A DNA stretch of 64,000 bases. Source: Ulota crispa (Eukaryota > Streptophyta > Bryopsida > Orthotrichales > Orthotrichaceae). Made by a program: the position numbers and the translations under genes. The stretch covers positions 27,585,419-27,649,418 of the forward strand of contig OY987243.1 in assembly GCA_963920765.1 (NCBI GenBank). The letters are read 5' to 3'. The notes under the pieces are model-generated. The model saw nothing but the letters and a program-made list of their open reading frames with translations, ran no database searches and was not told the origin of the DNA. The stretch's first letter is position 1; every line of letters starts with the position of its first letter. Shown here in pieces: positions 22,887 through 35,588 of this stretch.

Positions 22887-23523
22887 TGTGTTGATGTGAT
22901 GCGTGGGAGCTCTAATAGTACCTCATTTTCCTACACAATTGACCCCACCAACAAAAATGAAATTACAATTCCATTCCGTGTTTTTGGTTGATGATGCTCT
23001 AAACCTTGCATCCTAAATCCAAAGTTCTAAATCTTGAATCCCAAATCCTAAATCCCAAACCAACACATGAATAAATGTAATTACCCATCTTTGAAATATG
23101 CCTGCACCTTGATATATACCAAGTAGTAGTAGAGTGACATCTAAGGCCCAGTTCAAACTAGCCATTAGACAAAATTATCTCAAACCTCATTGGTTGAAAT
23201 ATCAAATTTGTCCACTTAAGTGTTCACATTTAGAGTTTCTCCAATACTTCAACTTGCCATGTCACCAACCAATATAGCCACATCCGTGGATAAGATAGTG
23301 AAATTTTAGGGCTTGCTACAAGGGTGGCTCTAAACTTGTCCGGTAGATGAACACTCCTATTTTGTAGCAATTTTCTCCTCCAACACTCTTGGATGACGTG
23401 GTAATGCTTTGAAGGATAAAAGATTGAATAAGGTGCCAGTTTTTTATGTTTTGTCCAGCTTCTAGTTTGAACCGGGTCTCAAACTCTAGTTTAAAAAAAA
23501 ATTGGGTAACTTTTGTGAGAATC
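22887..23523. other. Intergenic DNA with a degenerate CCTAAAT tract
   Basis: About 23005-23065 is a decayed array of CCTAAAT/CCCAAA-like heptamers, similar to plant telomere repeat but too degenerate to call interstitial telomere. Near 22985 GATGATGCTCTA is the inverse of TAAGAGCATCATC at 21038, so the Tc1 fossil may lie inside an older inverted-repeat element. No gene is seen. Confidence 0.4.
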
Positions 23524-24578
23524 ATGATATGTTCACACTTGGTGTTAGGAGGGGTATTAGCAATATGAATGCAATTTAAAAATGTGTCCAAATGCATTTA
23601 AATTTCCTTTGCTAATACTCCTCTTAACCCCTAAAGGCCCAAGCCCTTTTTTCTATGAAAGTCACTAAAAACGTCCACTTTGGGGGAATGATTAGAAAAG
23701 TAGGAAATAAAGTTTGTTTTGCAAATCCAACCGTAAGATCTTGCCTTAGACTAGAAGAGGTACTTGTGGGAAAATAATAATGTCATTCTAGATGCTGAGG
23801 AGGGAGATATTTACATCTAAAGTGGAAAAAAGGTTTTTTTTTGTGCTGTCCAAAAAATCCAAAAGCCTTTGACCACTCTTACATGAAAAAAATTGCTCTA
23901 CACAAAGTTGAGGTTTATTTTTTCCATGTAGAAGATCAAGTTAGGTATGTGTGGGAGAATTTTCAAATCAATTGGAACTATACAACACACGGGGAGAAAT
24001 AGTAAGTAAAAAGAAGTAGAGAATGAGTCAAATCACTAAATTGTTAAGAATTTAATTATTGAAATGAAAAATGCAAATCCCAACAGTTACAATCTTGTAA
24101 TAAACAATCTACTTCCTTAGGTTTAGTTTTTTTCCCCAAAATATTGAAAATTGTGGAAAATAAAGGACTTCAAAGCTTATTTTAGAGTGGATCCATAATT
24201 GGCCACAAACTAAAACATCTCATAACTTTCATCTCGTTGATTGAAATGGAATGATTCAAAGGTTCCCACGTATAAAAAAATCTAAAGAACCAATTTCAGA
24301 TTTTTTATTTTTAAAATACACAATTTTTAAAGAAGTTTTTTTGGGCTGCCCAAATTGCCCTCACTCCCCTAGCAGAAATTATTGCATAACTTCTTTGTCA
24401 ATTGTTAGAATGAAAAAAAAATTAGATGCCCACATAGGTCTTGGAACTCCTCACCTTCAATAAAATTTTCAAAAAATTACACAAACTAGTTTAGCCATAG
24501 ATACATGCCCAAAATCCATTTGTCCCTGACGGGACAGTTGAACCTTTACGGGTTAAAGCCAAGTGTGAACATACCCTT
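23524..24578. repeat. Small palindromic MITE (F) interrupted by a TTAA-type element
   Basis: Joining 23524-23627 to 24557-24578 gives a palindrome of about 125 bp with arms TTCACACTTGGTGTTAGGAG and the inverted equivalent. The arms are colinear only if a single TTAA is counted, so the insert at 23628-24552 duplicated TTAA. Confidence 0.75.
23624..24556 (-). repeat. TTAA-type element, 0.93 kb subfamily (B1-5)
   Basis: TTAA at 23624-23627 and 24553-24556 flank a 925 bp body with ends CCCCTAAAGGCCCAAGCCC and CCTTTACGGG. It is antiparallel to the copies at 1542 and 32121. The ORF at 24251-24463 is incidental. Confidence 0.88.
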
Positions 24579-24930
24579 AGTCGCTTTGTGACTTTATTGT
24601 ACAGAGGAGGGGTTTACCGTAGTAGAAGCCTTCAATGTGCTGTTGAGTGGTCGAGGTACAATACACAACAATGAAGCAGAAGGGTCTTCAAATCCTGTAC
24701 AAAACTGTCACAATGTATATATTTCTCAAACAAGTGCATGCAACAACCACATCAGATTCTAGAAGTTTCAGAATTCCAGTATGACTTCTGCACTCAAGCA
24801 AGGGCCTGCTACAATAATGATCCATCTGGGCTCATACCATTGCTGTTGTACTGGTATTGTTGTATTATTCAGCACCAAACAGGTAAAGGGCATCAAAGCT
24901 TCCCCCAAATTAGGAGCCTATGTCATTTAT
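24579..24930. other. Short unassigned interval
   Basis: No gene or repeat structure is recognised. Overlapping ORFs at 24738-24977 and 24781-25155 run into the adjacent E-type repeat and are not coding in my judgement. Confidence 0.4.
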
Positions 24931-25440
24931 GTACTGTACAGTACCAGAAAGAAAGAGTACATAAGTCCGTCTCATGACATTCATAAAAGTTGGTATAACA
25001 AAGAATATAATTGGCATTTTATCCTCAGATTTTTTGCATGTGATTATTGTGCAATCATGATTAAGCATTCCAAATTTCTGTTATTAAAAACCAAAATCTT
25101 ATTTTTGGTAAATTGTCTTGTGTCAAAATCACGGTTTTACAAGAAAGTAGATTAAAAAACATTGGTGATGAATTTTTGAGATTTGATTGCATGAATATGT
25201 AAGAGACATCCATATGCACATCTTTATTTCAAACAAACATTTTCAAAAAGTTTCAAAATTCCTTCTATAGAGATTTTAATGTTAGGGTGATCATGACCAA
25301 ATTTAGTAAAATATATATTTCTTTATGAAAATTAGTTTTTGTTATTTGACTAATACATTGTGATTAAGTTTGTACCTTTAAACACAATGCTATGTTTATT
25401 TTGCCAAAAACTTATTTATTTATAGTACAAACTTCTTTGA
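24931..25440. repeat. E-type element, single arm (E4)
   Basis: Starts at GTACTGTACAGTACC and follows one arm of the E family through the GCACATCTT block to the loop region (TTTGACTAATACATTG, then AAGTTTGTACC). The second arm is missing, so this is a half element. Confidence 0.65.
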
Positions 25441-25779
25441 ATCCCGTAAGAGGGACTTCAGGTAGGGTCCTCTAAAAGCGACCCAGTTCTAAAAGCAACC
25501 TCTAAAACAAAGGTACATTTTGTTTTTTCCAATGTACCTAGGATGTACATTCCAATAGGGGGTTGCTTTCAGTGACCACTAGGTTTCAACTTGAAAAATT
25601 CATAACTAATTCCACAAAGGTTCAAAAAATATGAAACGACATGGGTTAGATGCCAATTCCATTGTTCTTCTTACCAAATTTTACTAAAAATTGTTTCAAG
25701 GGGCTAACTTCTTCCCAAATGCAATCAGCTCTTATAGTGATGCTTTTTAAGCCTCCTACCTTATGTACTCTTTCTTTAG
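25441..25779. other. Unassigned, with an AGGTAGGAGG-type terminus
   Basis: AAGCCTCCTACCTTA at 25750-25764 matches the right terminus of the AGGTAGGAGG elements at 46.2-47.2 kb, but no convincing left partner was found. No gene is seen. Confidence 0.35.
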
Positions 25780-26676
25780 GGTACAACATAGTACAGTCGG
25801 GCCCATAAATCTTACAAACTGCCCTTTTGAGGCATTTTGAATTTTTCATGAAACATGAAGTATAATTGGTATATTCTTGTCAAAAGAATTACGCTTGCAT
25901 CCTTACATAATTGCAATCAAGCATACCAAACATCAATTTCAGAAAAGCAAAACTTCATTAGTGGTGAAATTGTTAAGCTAAATTCCATGGTTTTACATGG
26001 TATTTTATTAAAATCTATTGGTGGTGAATTTTGAGCTTTGATTTCATGGGTATGAAGGAAATATCCATATGCACATCTTCCAAGCTAAAAAACACCCCCT
26101 TAAGTAACATAAATTTGATCAATAAGAGATTCAATGAAACTTGTGATAGGCCCAAATCTTGTAATATACATATCTTTATTTTTTAACAAGCTTTTCATCA
26201 AGTAAAATAAGATATCAGGTTCAAAGATACAAACTTAGTCACAACATTTGAGTCAAACAACAAAATTTGATTTTCATAAAATAAAATAAAAATTCAAGAT
26301 TTGGGCCTATCACAAGTTTCATTGAATCTTTTATTGATCAAATTTATGTTACTTAAGGGGGTGATTTTTAGCTTGGAAGATGTGCATATGGATATTTCCT
26401 TCATACCCATGAAATTGAATCTCAAAAATTCATCACCAATAGTTTTTAATAAAATACCATGTAAAACCATGGAATTTTGCTTAACAATTTCACCACAAAT
26501 GAAGTTTTGCTTTTTTGAAATTGATATTTGGTGTGCTTGATTGGGATTATGTAAGGATGCAGTCAAAAATTTTCTGACAAGAATGTACTAATTATACTTC
26601 ATGTTTCATGAAAAATTCAGAATGCCTCAAAAGGGCAGGTTGTAAGATTAATGGACCCGATTGTACAGTGGGGTAC
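25780..26676. repeat. E-type foldback element (E2), complete
   Basis: Two arms of about 430 bp are inverted copies around a centre near 26228. The outer blocks GTACAACATAGTACAGTCGG and the complement near 26670 mark the ends. Mirror ORFs at 25646-25849, 26294-26566 (minus) and 26301-26540 result from the palindrome. Confidence 0.85.
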
Positions 26677-27530
26677 AGCAAGTGTACAACACCATGTTTT
26701 TTAGTTCAAAGAACTTTGCACATAACATAGAATGTAATTGGCATTTTTTTCTCTTGCATCATTGATAGTGAATTCTCATGTAATCCTAGTCAAGCATATC
26801 AAATTTTAATTTCTAAAAACTAAAACACCATTTTTGGTGAATTATCTCATGTAAAATTCATAGTTTCACATAACAATTGATTGAAAAGTATTATTGATGA
26901 AGTTTTGAGATTTGATGGATATGTAGGAAACATCCATACGCACATCTTCCACAAAATAAAAATACCCCCTTAAGTAACAAAAATGTGATCTACAACGGAT
27001 TCAATGTGTCATGTGATATGCCATAATTTTGTAAAATGGATATTCCTATATGAGAATCAAATTTGCTCTTTGACTCATACATTGCAACAAAGTTTATACA
27101 TGTAAATATGATGTAACTTTGCTTGGTGATAAGTTTGCCAAATAGTAGAAATATCTATTTTACAAAATTTGGACATATCACATGACACACTAAATCCGTT
27201 GTAGATCACATTTTGTTACTTATGGGGGTATTTTTTTATGTGGAAGATGTGTGTATGGATGTTTCCTATATATCCATACAATCCAATGTCAAAACTTCAT
27301 CAATAATAATTTTCAATCAATTGTTATGTGAAACTATGAATTTTACATGAAATGGTTCACCAAAAATGGAGTTTTGGTTTAAATTAGAAACTAAAATTTG
27401 ATATGCTTGATTAGGATTACATAAGAATCCAATATCAATGACGCAAGAAAAAAACAATGCCAATTACATTGTATGTTATGTGCAAAGTTCTTTGAACTAC
27501 AAAACATGGTGTTGTATACTTGTTGTACCC
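26674..27530. repeat. E-type foldback element (E3), complete
   Basis: A second complete palindrome directly follows E2, with arms meeting near 27102. Outer blocks GTACAACACCATG and CATGGTGTTGTATAC mark the ends. It is diverged from E2 but keeps the GCACATCTTCCA block in both arms. Confidence 0.85.
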
Positions 27531-28119
27531 AAGTGTACACTATAGTGCATGACACTTATAGCAACTCAATTGTTGTTACATGCAAAAAATACAAAATCTC
27601 AACACATACACCCATTAACTTAAAAGTAATTTCACCAGTAAAAAAACAACACCTAAGATTTGTCATAATGATCTTGATTTTTTGATAGTTTTTTTTTGAC
27701 AAAACAGTGCATGGCCCCTCAAATTCAAGAGTTGCTGGTTATAAGCGTTATGCAATATGCATTACATAAATGCTACAATTCTTCGTGGATACAACAAGGA
27801 TGCTACCACCTAATATTGAACCCGTATTTGCAGTGCATCCATGCAAATACAAAACCACAGAATTAAGATTGCTTTACACTAGGAGATACGGCCATGAAAA
27901 CTTGAAACCATTTCAACCAAAAGTTTGTTACAGTTTGCCTCAAGGACAACCTCAAGCATCCATAATAATAAAAGTATAATTGGGACCCTTTCCCCCTGTG
28001 TGTGAAGTCCTTGAGGTCAAAAAGTTTAAGCCAATAGTGCAAAATTTGAAAATTCTAGGGACAAAAAAAGAGAACATGTAAGATTGTTGATTCATTTTGT
28101 CATGTGGTGTTGATTATCT
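27531..28119. other. Unassigned AT-rich interval
   Basis: No gene or repeat structure recognised. The ORF at 27770-27979 shows no recognisable domain. Confidence 0.4.
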
Positions 28120-28265
28120 CACTAGTAGAAAAACAGGTCTTAAATGATTAGGTGACAACAACTAAATCATAACTGCACAAGTCATTTTGTAGTTGTTGCT
28201 TAGTCAATGCAGTTGTGGTTTAATTGTTGTCACCTAGTTGTTTAGGACCTGTTTTTCTACTAGTA
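28120..28265. mobile_element. CACTA-type MITE, 146 bp
   Basis: The left end CACTAGTAGAAAAACAGG and the inverted CCTGTTTTTCTACTAGT at the right are typical plant CACTA (En/Spm) termini. TCT flanks both sides (28117-28119 and 28266-28268), the 3 bp duplication expected for CACTA elements. The last base of the right end has drifted. The interior is also largely palindromic. Confidence 0.85.
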
Positions 28266-28268
28266 TCT

Positions 28269-29056
28269 AAAAATACTTTTCATATGCAAAGAATAATCTA
28301 ACAATGACCATAGGGCCAAAAACTAATATCCCATATTTGAAGAACCCAAATTTTGGAATTGGGGTTGTGCTAGATCTTGTTTTTTTAATACAAAAATACA
28401 CATTGAGAAAACTTAGCCTTGCTCCTAACATTAATGTCTTGGATTTTTTTTAGAAAATCATCCAATGAGAAGTTAGTATTTGAAGTGGCAAAGGCTCCAG
28501 ACCAACATGGACTCTTGGTGTAAAGCCGCTCTTAGATTTCTTGGAGAAATTCTTGTTGCAAATCCTTGGAAGTTGTTAAATTATTTCATCAAGCCTTGTT
28601 GGATCCGCTTTTGCAATGCAAGTAACCAATTACTTCCCAAAAAAAATCATCGTGAAGTTGTTGTTGTTTCTTGATTTACCAATAAATACGGGATTTCTTT
28701 GGTGATTAACACAATTGAGCAAAACATAAATAGGTTGTCTCTTCTTTTTTTTTTTTGTTAAAATTCATAACCTTACAACTGTCAAATATTTTGTATTTAG
28801 TTATTTATGCAAGAGAGCATTTTGACTTGCTTCATAAGCATTACAATGGTTACTATTGAGGATGTGAACTATTGATTCTTTAGGTGATGTGCAACCTCAA
28901 TGTGACATTTTAATAAATTGAAGACTACTAGTTTCTAGAATCTAAAAGATTCAAAAAATTAGTTTTGGAAGAAAAGATATTGCTAGAGAACAAGATCCAA
29001 AACTACTATAAAATTATACTAAACATTTGTCCAAGCTCATCTATAGAAAAGGAAAT
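28269..29056. other. Unassigned interval
   Basis: No supported feature. The ORF at 28480-28674 contains no recognisable motif and ends within AT-rich sequence. Confidence 0.4.
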
Positions 29057-29952
29057 TTAACTCCTAATAACCTGTTGTCCCTATAAGGGAAAAAAAAAAA
29101 AATTTGGGCAAGCTTGTTCTATTGGGATTTTTGATCATTTTCTTTGAATTTCTATTGTGAACTAGAGGTTTGCAAGGGCTTTGCATGAGTAGCTTCCTTT
29201 TATTGAAATCAAAATTAGGATTCAAAGTTATTGGCATTTTAAGGGTTGACTATGTTCAAGGGATAGTTTGGCAAACCATTTTCCATTAACTTCTCCCAAA
29301 AGCAGCCAATGAAGGTATAACCTTTGATTGGAGTAAATCCAAAGCAATAGTGCAATAGATAAATACATTATTATTTATGATAAGTGTAATAGCATTTGAA
29401 ATGCAATAGCTACTAGAGATTTGTTTTTTTATTCAAAGTTTTTTTGGGGGTTGTTAATGAAGGTAAATTCTTTCAATCTACCAATTGGATTTTTATAACT
29501 CAAAATCACCCTCAAAAAATTTGTTTGAAAAAATCCCAATGTAGTGTGAATTTCAAGCACATATTTGCAATGCAAGGCCACGTAGGGTGTGTTGCATGTC
29601 TTTGTTAGTTTTGGAGATTTGTGAAAATGTGCCTAATATAATTTAGAGCATGTTAGACAACTCTCTACAACATTCATATTGCAAATAATGTTTATAACAT
29701 GTGATCAAAGGAGTCTGAGAATTTTGGGTAAAGGTCAAAAACTTTATTTATTTTAACTTTAAATGATCATATTTCTCAATGTCTTTGGTCAAATCTCATG
29801 AGATTTTCATTGTGGCTTCTTGCATAAGTCTTGTGTAAGATCTTATGGTTTTATTTTTTTTAAAGAAAAAGAATTCTCTTGGGATCTTATATCTGAAAAT
29901 AGCAGTTTTGAAGTTTTTTGAGAAATAATGGCCTTGGGCGTTTAAAAGTTAA
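29057..29952. repeat. Diverged TTAA-type element
   Basis: TTAA at 29057-29060 and 29949-29952 enclose an 888 bp body whose ends (CTCCTAATAACC and GGGCGTTTAAAAG) are degraded forms of the CCCCTAA...AGGGG termini. Assignment rests on ends and length; the interior is strongly diverged. Confidence 0.5.
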
Positions 29953-31062
29953 GAACCATATTTCAAGACTTTGTGAAGAATGCATCACAAAAGTTTCTAC
30001 TTCCTAATCGTTGACCGCTTTAATTGATGGGTATGACGGTAAATATTTTTGGTAACGGGTTTGATAGGTATGTATGATCGTACTGGTTTTGAATTGAATG
30101 TTGAAATTAATATTGGAATTGGGTCAATAAAATAAAGAAGTTCAAACTCAACCAATTTTAGTACTAAACTGTTACAATGCCAAACTTACAAAAGTAATCC
30201 TGATGTAAAATTCTTTGATTTTTAATTTATCCAATGACCACCGTCAGCATGAAGAGGCTTTTCGGATTTTTGTAGTTTTTGTAACTTATTGTGGTAAGTT
30301 ACTCTTGTGCTGTGGAGCAGCAATGGTAAGGGATCTGGCACCCCCCTGTCACCTGAATTCATGTACCAGGAACATCCACCAAATAGAATGAAAGCCCCTG
30401 GCAGGGGCAGTACATGCATTATTCGGCCATGCATACAAAGCCTTACATATCATCCTTGATAACTTATCTTTGGTCAGTGGAACAAGACAATATTGTTCCC
30501 CTTTTTGGTAGGTTTAGCACACCAGCTTTTTAACATTTTCCTGCTCTTCTCGCCCAAAGGCATCCTCATTCCGGCCGGGAATAGGTTACAACAAGTGAAT
30601 GGTCCGACTGTAACTGGAGAAGATCATCCCCAATGTAGTTGCAGAGGCAAACATGAAGTTTATGGTATGAGCATAGGAGCAATTTTGGTTGGCATTCAAT
30701 CTAGTTGGCAAGTGCAATTGACTCTTTGAGAGTTTTTTCGCAACTCTTCCTTCCTTCTTGCAATCAACCTCCCCAACCAAGCGCTCTCACATCTTTAACT
30801 ACTTTAGAGCTTGTTGCGCTTTGAAGCCCCAATTTCCTTATAAAGAAGGTTGTTTCAAGAATTGCACATGTAATAAGGCCTTCCTTTTGCTATTTTCAAA
30901 GCTTTTACCTATGCCTTGACGAACCCTTAAGTGCTCGGGGGTCACCGTGGAAACACAGCCCCGTGTATGAGAGGGGATGAAAATAGTCCTTGTTGTTTTT
31001 TAAGGGCTACAGACTCCCTCAAGGCAACATTTCTATTGGCGCATGCTGCACTAAAGTTCCAA

Positions 31063-31064
<2 letters not shown>
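29953..31064. other. Lower-repeat interval, no confident gene
   Basis: This 1.1 kb is less repetitive and somewhat richer in GC. Short ORFs at 30222-30434 (minus), 30493-30729 and 30586-30780 (minus) lack known motifs, and I cannot join them by credible splice sites. A decayed gene or non-coding transcript is possible but unsupported. Confidence 0.35.

Positions 31065-31098
<34 letters not shown>
31065..31098. repeat. (TA)17 microsatellite
   Basis: An uninterrupted run of TA dinucleotides. A shorter TA run occurs at about 10562-10580 inside element B2-1. Confidence 0.95.
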
Positions 31099-31102
<4 letters not shown>

Positions 31103-31771
31103 TAATAAGCTTAGTTCTATTACTTGGGTAGTTGGGTAGTTGGGTTTCAAAATAATAGAATGTAATGCGGTTGAGAAACTAATTAATAACCAAATTTGTT
31201 ACAACCAAATTTTCTACCTTAATAACCGGCATTGGATGGGGGGCCATGGGCATGTGATGGGTCATGGGCATGGGATGGGATGTGATTCTTTGGTGGAACC
31301 CATTGAATCTTTTTCCAACTTGAATTTGGAATTCATATATAAAGGGGTGTGGAGGGAGATGAAGAGTAAAATTGATTTGAATCTAAAATTGAATTTGAAT
31401 TTTTATTATCCCATGGAATATTTTTTATGAGCATAGGGGTGGCTCAATAGCCTTCTATTGGAATGGCGGGTGCACGAGTCCACTAGTAGACTTCATATTA
31501 CATAAGATATTTCAATCATTGCAATTTGCATTAACAATCTTAACTTACATTAATTCACAAAATTTGTGAATTTGTTGGGAGCACGATTAAGTCATTTTAC
31601 AAAAATTTAGGTGAATTATGTGGGTTCCAATTTTCAAGTACTATCTCAAGCACTTTGATTGATTCTCACAATGACTTTGATAAGGGTTTTGTATAGCCAT
31701 TTAATTATCAATAAGCAGCAAATATCTGAAATAGATCAAGTGAGCATGCATTTCATTCGGGGAATGAGCAA
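31099..31771. other. Unassigned, with short CATGGG repeats
   Basis: About 31241-31283 holds several imperfect copies of GGGCATG/ATGGG. The open frame at 31140-31430 spans this low-complexity stretch and shows no known domain. Confidence 0.4.
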
Positions 31772-32120
31772 ACTAGGCAGGCAAGGTTGCTAAATTGTGA
31801 GCGGTGAGCAGTGAGTAATGAGCGGTGAGTAGTGAGCAATGAGCGGTGAGCAATAAAAGAGACTTTTTAGAGTGTAGGAGGAGAAATAAAATTTTCCGTA
31901 ATTTGAGATTGGATGTTTTGAAACAACAAAAAATTCCCTAAAACAACACAATTTGTCTCTAAAGTGCAGTAATCATTTGAAAGAGGGGAGGATGTGGATG
32001 AAATATATCAATGATATTCATTGGAGCCAATGAATGAAAATTAATATGGATGAAAAGTGGCGGTGTAAGGTGGATGAAAAAATCCGTGATGGTTGTTTAG
32101 CATATAAAAATCAATGAACA

Positions 32121-33062
32121 TTAACCCCTAAAGGACCATTGTCCCTTTGTGGGACAAGTGGGATTTTGGGCATGTACCTATGGCTAAACTACTTTGTGTG
32201 AATTTTTGAAACTTTTATTGAAGATCGGGAATTCATATATGTGTGTGGGCATCTAAATTTTCCTTTATTCCAACATTTATTGATGAAGTTAAAAATGAAT
32301 TTATGAAAATCAAGGGAGGCCGGGCAACCAAAAACTTTTTTGAAAATAACGTTTTTTTGAAATAAAAATCCAAAATTCTTTCTTTAGATTTATACATATG
32401 TGAGGAGCTTTGAATCATTCAATTTTGATTTATGAGTGAAAAGTTTTAGTTTACGCGCATGCACAGGATTTTGATACCTCCATTCCATTTGCCTTTGGTG
32501 CATTACTTTTTTGAGCTCTTTGTGAATTTGATTTTTGACTTCTTTTTCTTCTAAGTTTTAGTAGACTAAAATTCCTTGGTTTTCACCATTTGGATCAAAA
32601 TAATTCATATGTTTCAATTTTACATAAATCCTCCAATTTGACATAGTGTATATGCAAATTTCATGTCCTTACGGCATTGCAAGATTTTACAAAGTATGAT
32701 CCACACCTCCAATTCATTTGGAAAATCTCCCACATTTACCTAACTTGGTCTTCTACATGGAAAAAATAAACCTCAACTTTGTGTAGAGCAATTTTTTTAT
32801 ATTTAGGGACAATTAAAGGCTTCTAAAAATTTTGGGCAGCAAGGAAAAAAACTTTTTTTTCACTTTAAATGTCAATATCTCACTCCTCTACATCCTGAAT
32901 GAGATGATTTTTTTTCCACAAGTACCTTCCATAGTCTAAGACAAGATCTTACAATTGTATTTCCAAAAATAATTGTTTTTCCTACCTTTCTATTCATTCC
33001 CCCAAAAGTGGCAGTTTTCAGTAACTTTTGCTGAAAAAAGGGCTTGGTCCTTTAGGGATTAA
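32121..33062 (+). repeat. TTAA-type element (B1-6), nested in the left arm of H
   Basis: TTAA at 32121-32124 and 33059-33062 surround a 934 bp body. The opposite arm of H has the uninterrupted site with a single TTAA at 35715-35718, a direct filled/empty comparison. Confidence 0.9.
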
Positions 33063-34045
33063 GTGAATTATATCCATAAAAGACCTACATTTTTATTGCC
33101 ATGGGCAATAATTGGTGCAATGATTTTGTAGATCATGTACAGTACATTCAAGCATCTTTCCTCAATTTTACAGAAGTCTATCAATTTCTTCTTAATGCTT
33201 CAACATGACTTTAGTTGCCATAGTAAGAAATGCACTTTGTTTTAGAAGAACCATTTTGTAGATCATGTACAGTACATTCAAACATCTTACTTGATTATGT
33301 AAGTTAATAAATTAATTAATTTATAAAGATTCAAAAGCCTAGTCTTGCCTAAATACCACATCCATGTTCCTTTGAAAGCAGAAAAATTTATTGAGATAAA
33401 TTCTAATATTCCAAGTAGCCATATTATTTAGCATACGTAATACTTGCTCCCATATTGGAGATTTGAAATGACTATTAGAAAGTTAAATTTAAATGTTCTC
33501 AATAGCGCATTTTTTGGAGAAAATTGAGGGTATGCTTAAAGGTGCAAAGGATTGGCCAAATCAAGTTCTTGCTTTGCACATTTGGAACTTGAGTTCTTGA
33601 GGTCAAGTACAATGTTCAAATGTTAATAGAAGAAAAAGATCAACACCTATTAGGGGTTAAGAAAGTGAGGGATACAGCTCCCAAACGCCATGGAAAAGGG
33701 CAATTTGGATTCTAATTGCCCCTCAGTGGATGCACACTAAGGAAGTGAAATAGTTCAAGAACTATCCGTAAAACTACTAACTCAAATAGTATTTGAGTTA
33801 GTAGTTCCAAAGATAGTTCTTAAACTATTTCACTTCCTTAGTGTGCATCCACTGAGGGGCAATTAGAATCCAAATTGCCCTTTCCATGGCGTTTGGGAGC
33901 TGTATCCCTCACTTTCTTAACCCCTAATAGGTGTTGATCTTTTTCTTCTATTAACATTTGAACATTGTACTTGACCTCAAGAACTCAAGTTCCAAATGTG
34001 CAAAGCAAGAACTTGATCTAACTAGTCCTTCACACCTATAAGCAT

Positions 34046-34320
34046 TAGGAAAAATAGGAGCCCTCAATAAGGCCTTTATAAAAAAAATCCCAATGTGAGA
34101 ACCAGCCCCAAACCACCCTTGCTAGTCGCTTGAAAAAATTAATTAAAAAAAAAATCTTAGAAAATAATTAGAAACTTTTATGAATTTTTTTAATTAATAA
34201 ATTGACGTGGCACCATTGGTGCCACGTCAGACTACGCATGTGCAGAGTTTGGTGAAATGTGCCCAAGGTTCCCATGCTTGGTAACTCAAGGCCTTATTGA
34301 GGGCCCAAATTTTTTCTAAT
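34046..34320. repeat. Inverted-repeat MITE (G) nested in the right arm of H
   Basis: Ends carry CCCTCAATAAGGCC and GGCCTTATTGAGGG in inverted orientation within about 30 bp termini. GCAT flanks both sides (34042-34045 and 34321-34324). The left arm of H lacks this segment near 33.54 kb. It carries a strong ACGT hairpin at 34203-34229. Confidence 0.75.
34203..34229. promoter_or_regulatory. Perfect ACGT-core hairpin inside MITE G
   Basis: TGACGTGGCACC, three loop bases ATT, then the exact complement. TGACGTGG combines the TGACG and ACGTGG cores bound by plant bZIP factors. Binding is inference; the palindrome is directly visible. Confidence 0.45.
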
Positions 34321-34660
34321 GCATACCCTCAATTTTCCCCAAAAACTACATTGTTGAGAACATTTAAATTTGACTTTCTAATAGTTGTTTCAAATGTCCA
34401 ATATGGAGCAAGTATTATGTATGCTGAATAATATGCTATTTGGAATATTAAAATTTCTCTCAATAAACTTTACTACTTCCAGAGGAACATGGATGTGGTA
34501 TTTAGGCAAGACTAGGCTATTGAATCTTTATAAATAAATTAATAAATAAATTTATGTATAATCAAGTCAAATGCTTGAATGTACTGTACATGATTTTAAA
34601 AATGATTCTTCCAAAGCAAAGTGCATTTGATACTATGGCACCATGAGTCATGTTGAGTCA

Positions 34661-35588
34661 TTAACCCCTAAAGGACCAAGCAAAGTTTCCACCAAAAACT
34701 CTCCAAAATTGCCATTTTTAGAGCATTAACCAAATTTGACAACAAAAACATTTTTATGCATATGTAACCGTAGGATCTTGCAGAAGAATAGTTCTAGAAG
34801 ATGTTGAAAAAACTTTAGAATTTCCCACCACGTGGATTAGAAGATAGAGTGGTTTGAATATTCAAAAACGTCTTGTGAAAAACCGAGCAGCTACCCTTCA
34901 AAAGATGAAATTCCTAAGGAAAAAAGGATGTGTGGGTGGTGCTTCTCTAAATTTCTTATTCCACTTAAGTAAAGTACATGTCAATAAAGTTTCTATCATT
35001 TGGAATTGTATAACATATGGAAAAAAATTAGTTAGTAATAAGAAGTAGAGAATGATTCAAAACACAAAATTGTTAAGAATTTAATTATGGAAATGAAAAA
35101 TGCCAATCCCAATGGTCATAATGTTGAAATAAACAATCTACATCCTTTAGTTTTGTTTTTTTTCCAAAATGTTGAAAATTGAGTAAAATAAAGGACTTCA
35201 AAGTTTATTTTAGAGTGGAGAATCCATAATGCAAACAAAAAATCCTCATAACTTTCATCTCGTTGATCAAAATGGAATGATTCAAAGCTTCCTACATTCA
35301 AATAAATCTCCTAAACCAATACAAAAAAATGCTTTTCAAAAAAGTGATTTTTAATAACTTGCCCAGGTTACCTGACAAAAGTAAAAAACAACATATTAGG
35401 CCATAACTTTTTACTCAAAATTCCTCATGTCATGAATTTTAGTGCATTTGAAAGATAGACCTTCTTCCCACATTATATTAAAATTTTAGCCTAAAATACA
35501 AAAAGCTTCAATCATAGGTACCTACCCAAAATTGCTATGTTGCTAAAAAAAGAGGTTTATAAAAGGGGGTCTGGTCCTTTAGGGGTAA
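34661..35588 (-). repeat. TTAA-type element (B1-7), nested in the right arm of H
   Basis: TTAA at 34661-34664 and TAA at 35586-35588 (one T lost) flank a 921 bp body with intact CCCCTAAAGGACC termini. The left arm of H keeps the empty site with one TTAA at 33194-33197. The insertion point differs from that in the other arm, so both inserts postdate the palindrome. Confidence 0.88.

Noticed and set aside
23005..23065. Interstitial telomere repeat
   Set aside because: The CCTAAAT-like units are too degenerate and few; only the TTTAGGG run at 57931 is regular, and it fits a promoter telo-box.
30222..30780. Possible small gene in the less repetitive interval near 30.5 kb
   Set aside because: Short ORFs could not be joined by credible splice sites and show no known motif. 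Left as unassigned.
31797..31856. GTGAGC-rich tandem run as a CRISPR-like or satellite array
   Set aside because: Units are short, irregular and mirrored at 35.99-36.03 kb; they are the subterminal repeats of foldback H.
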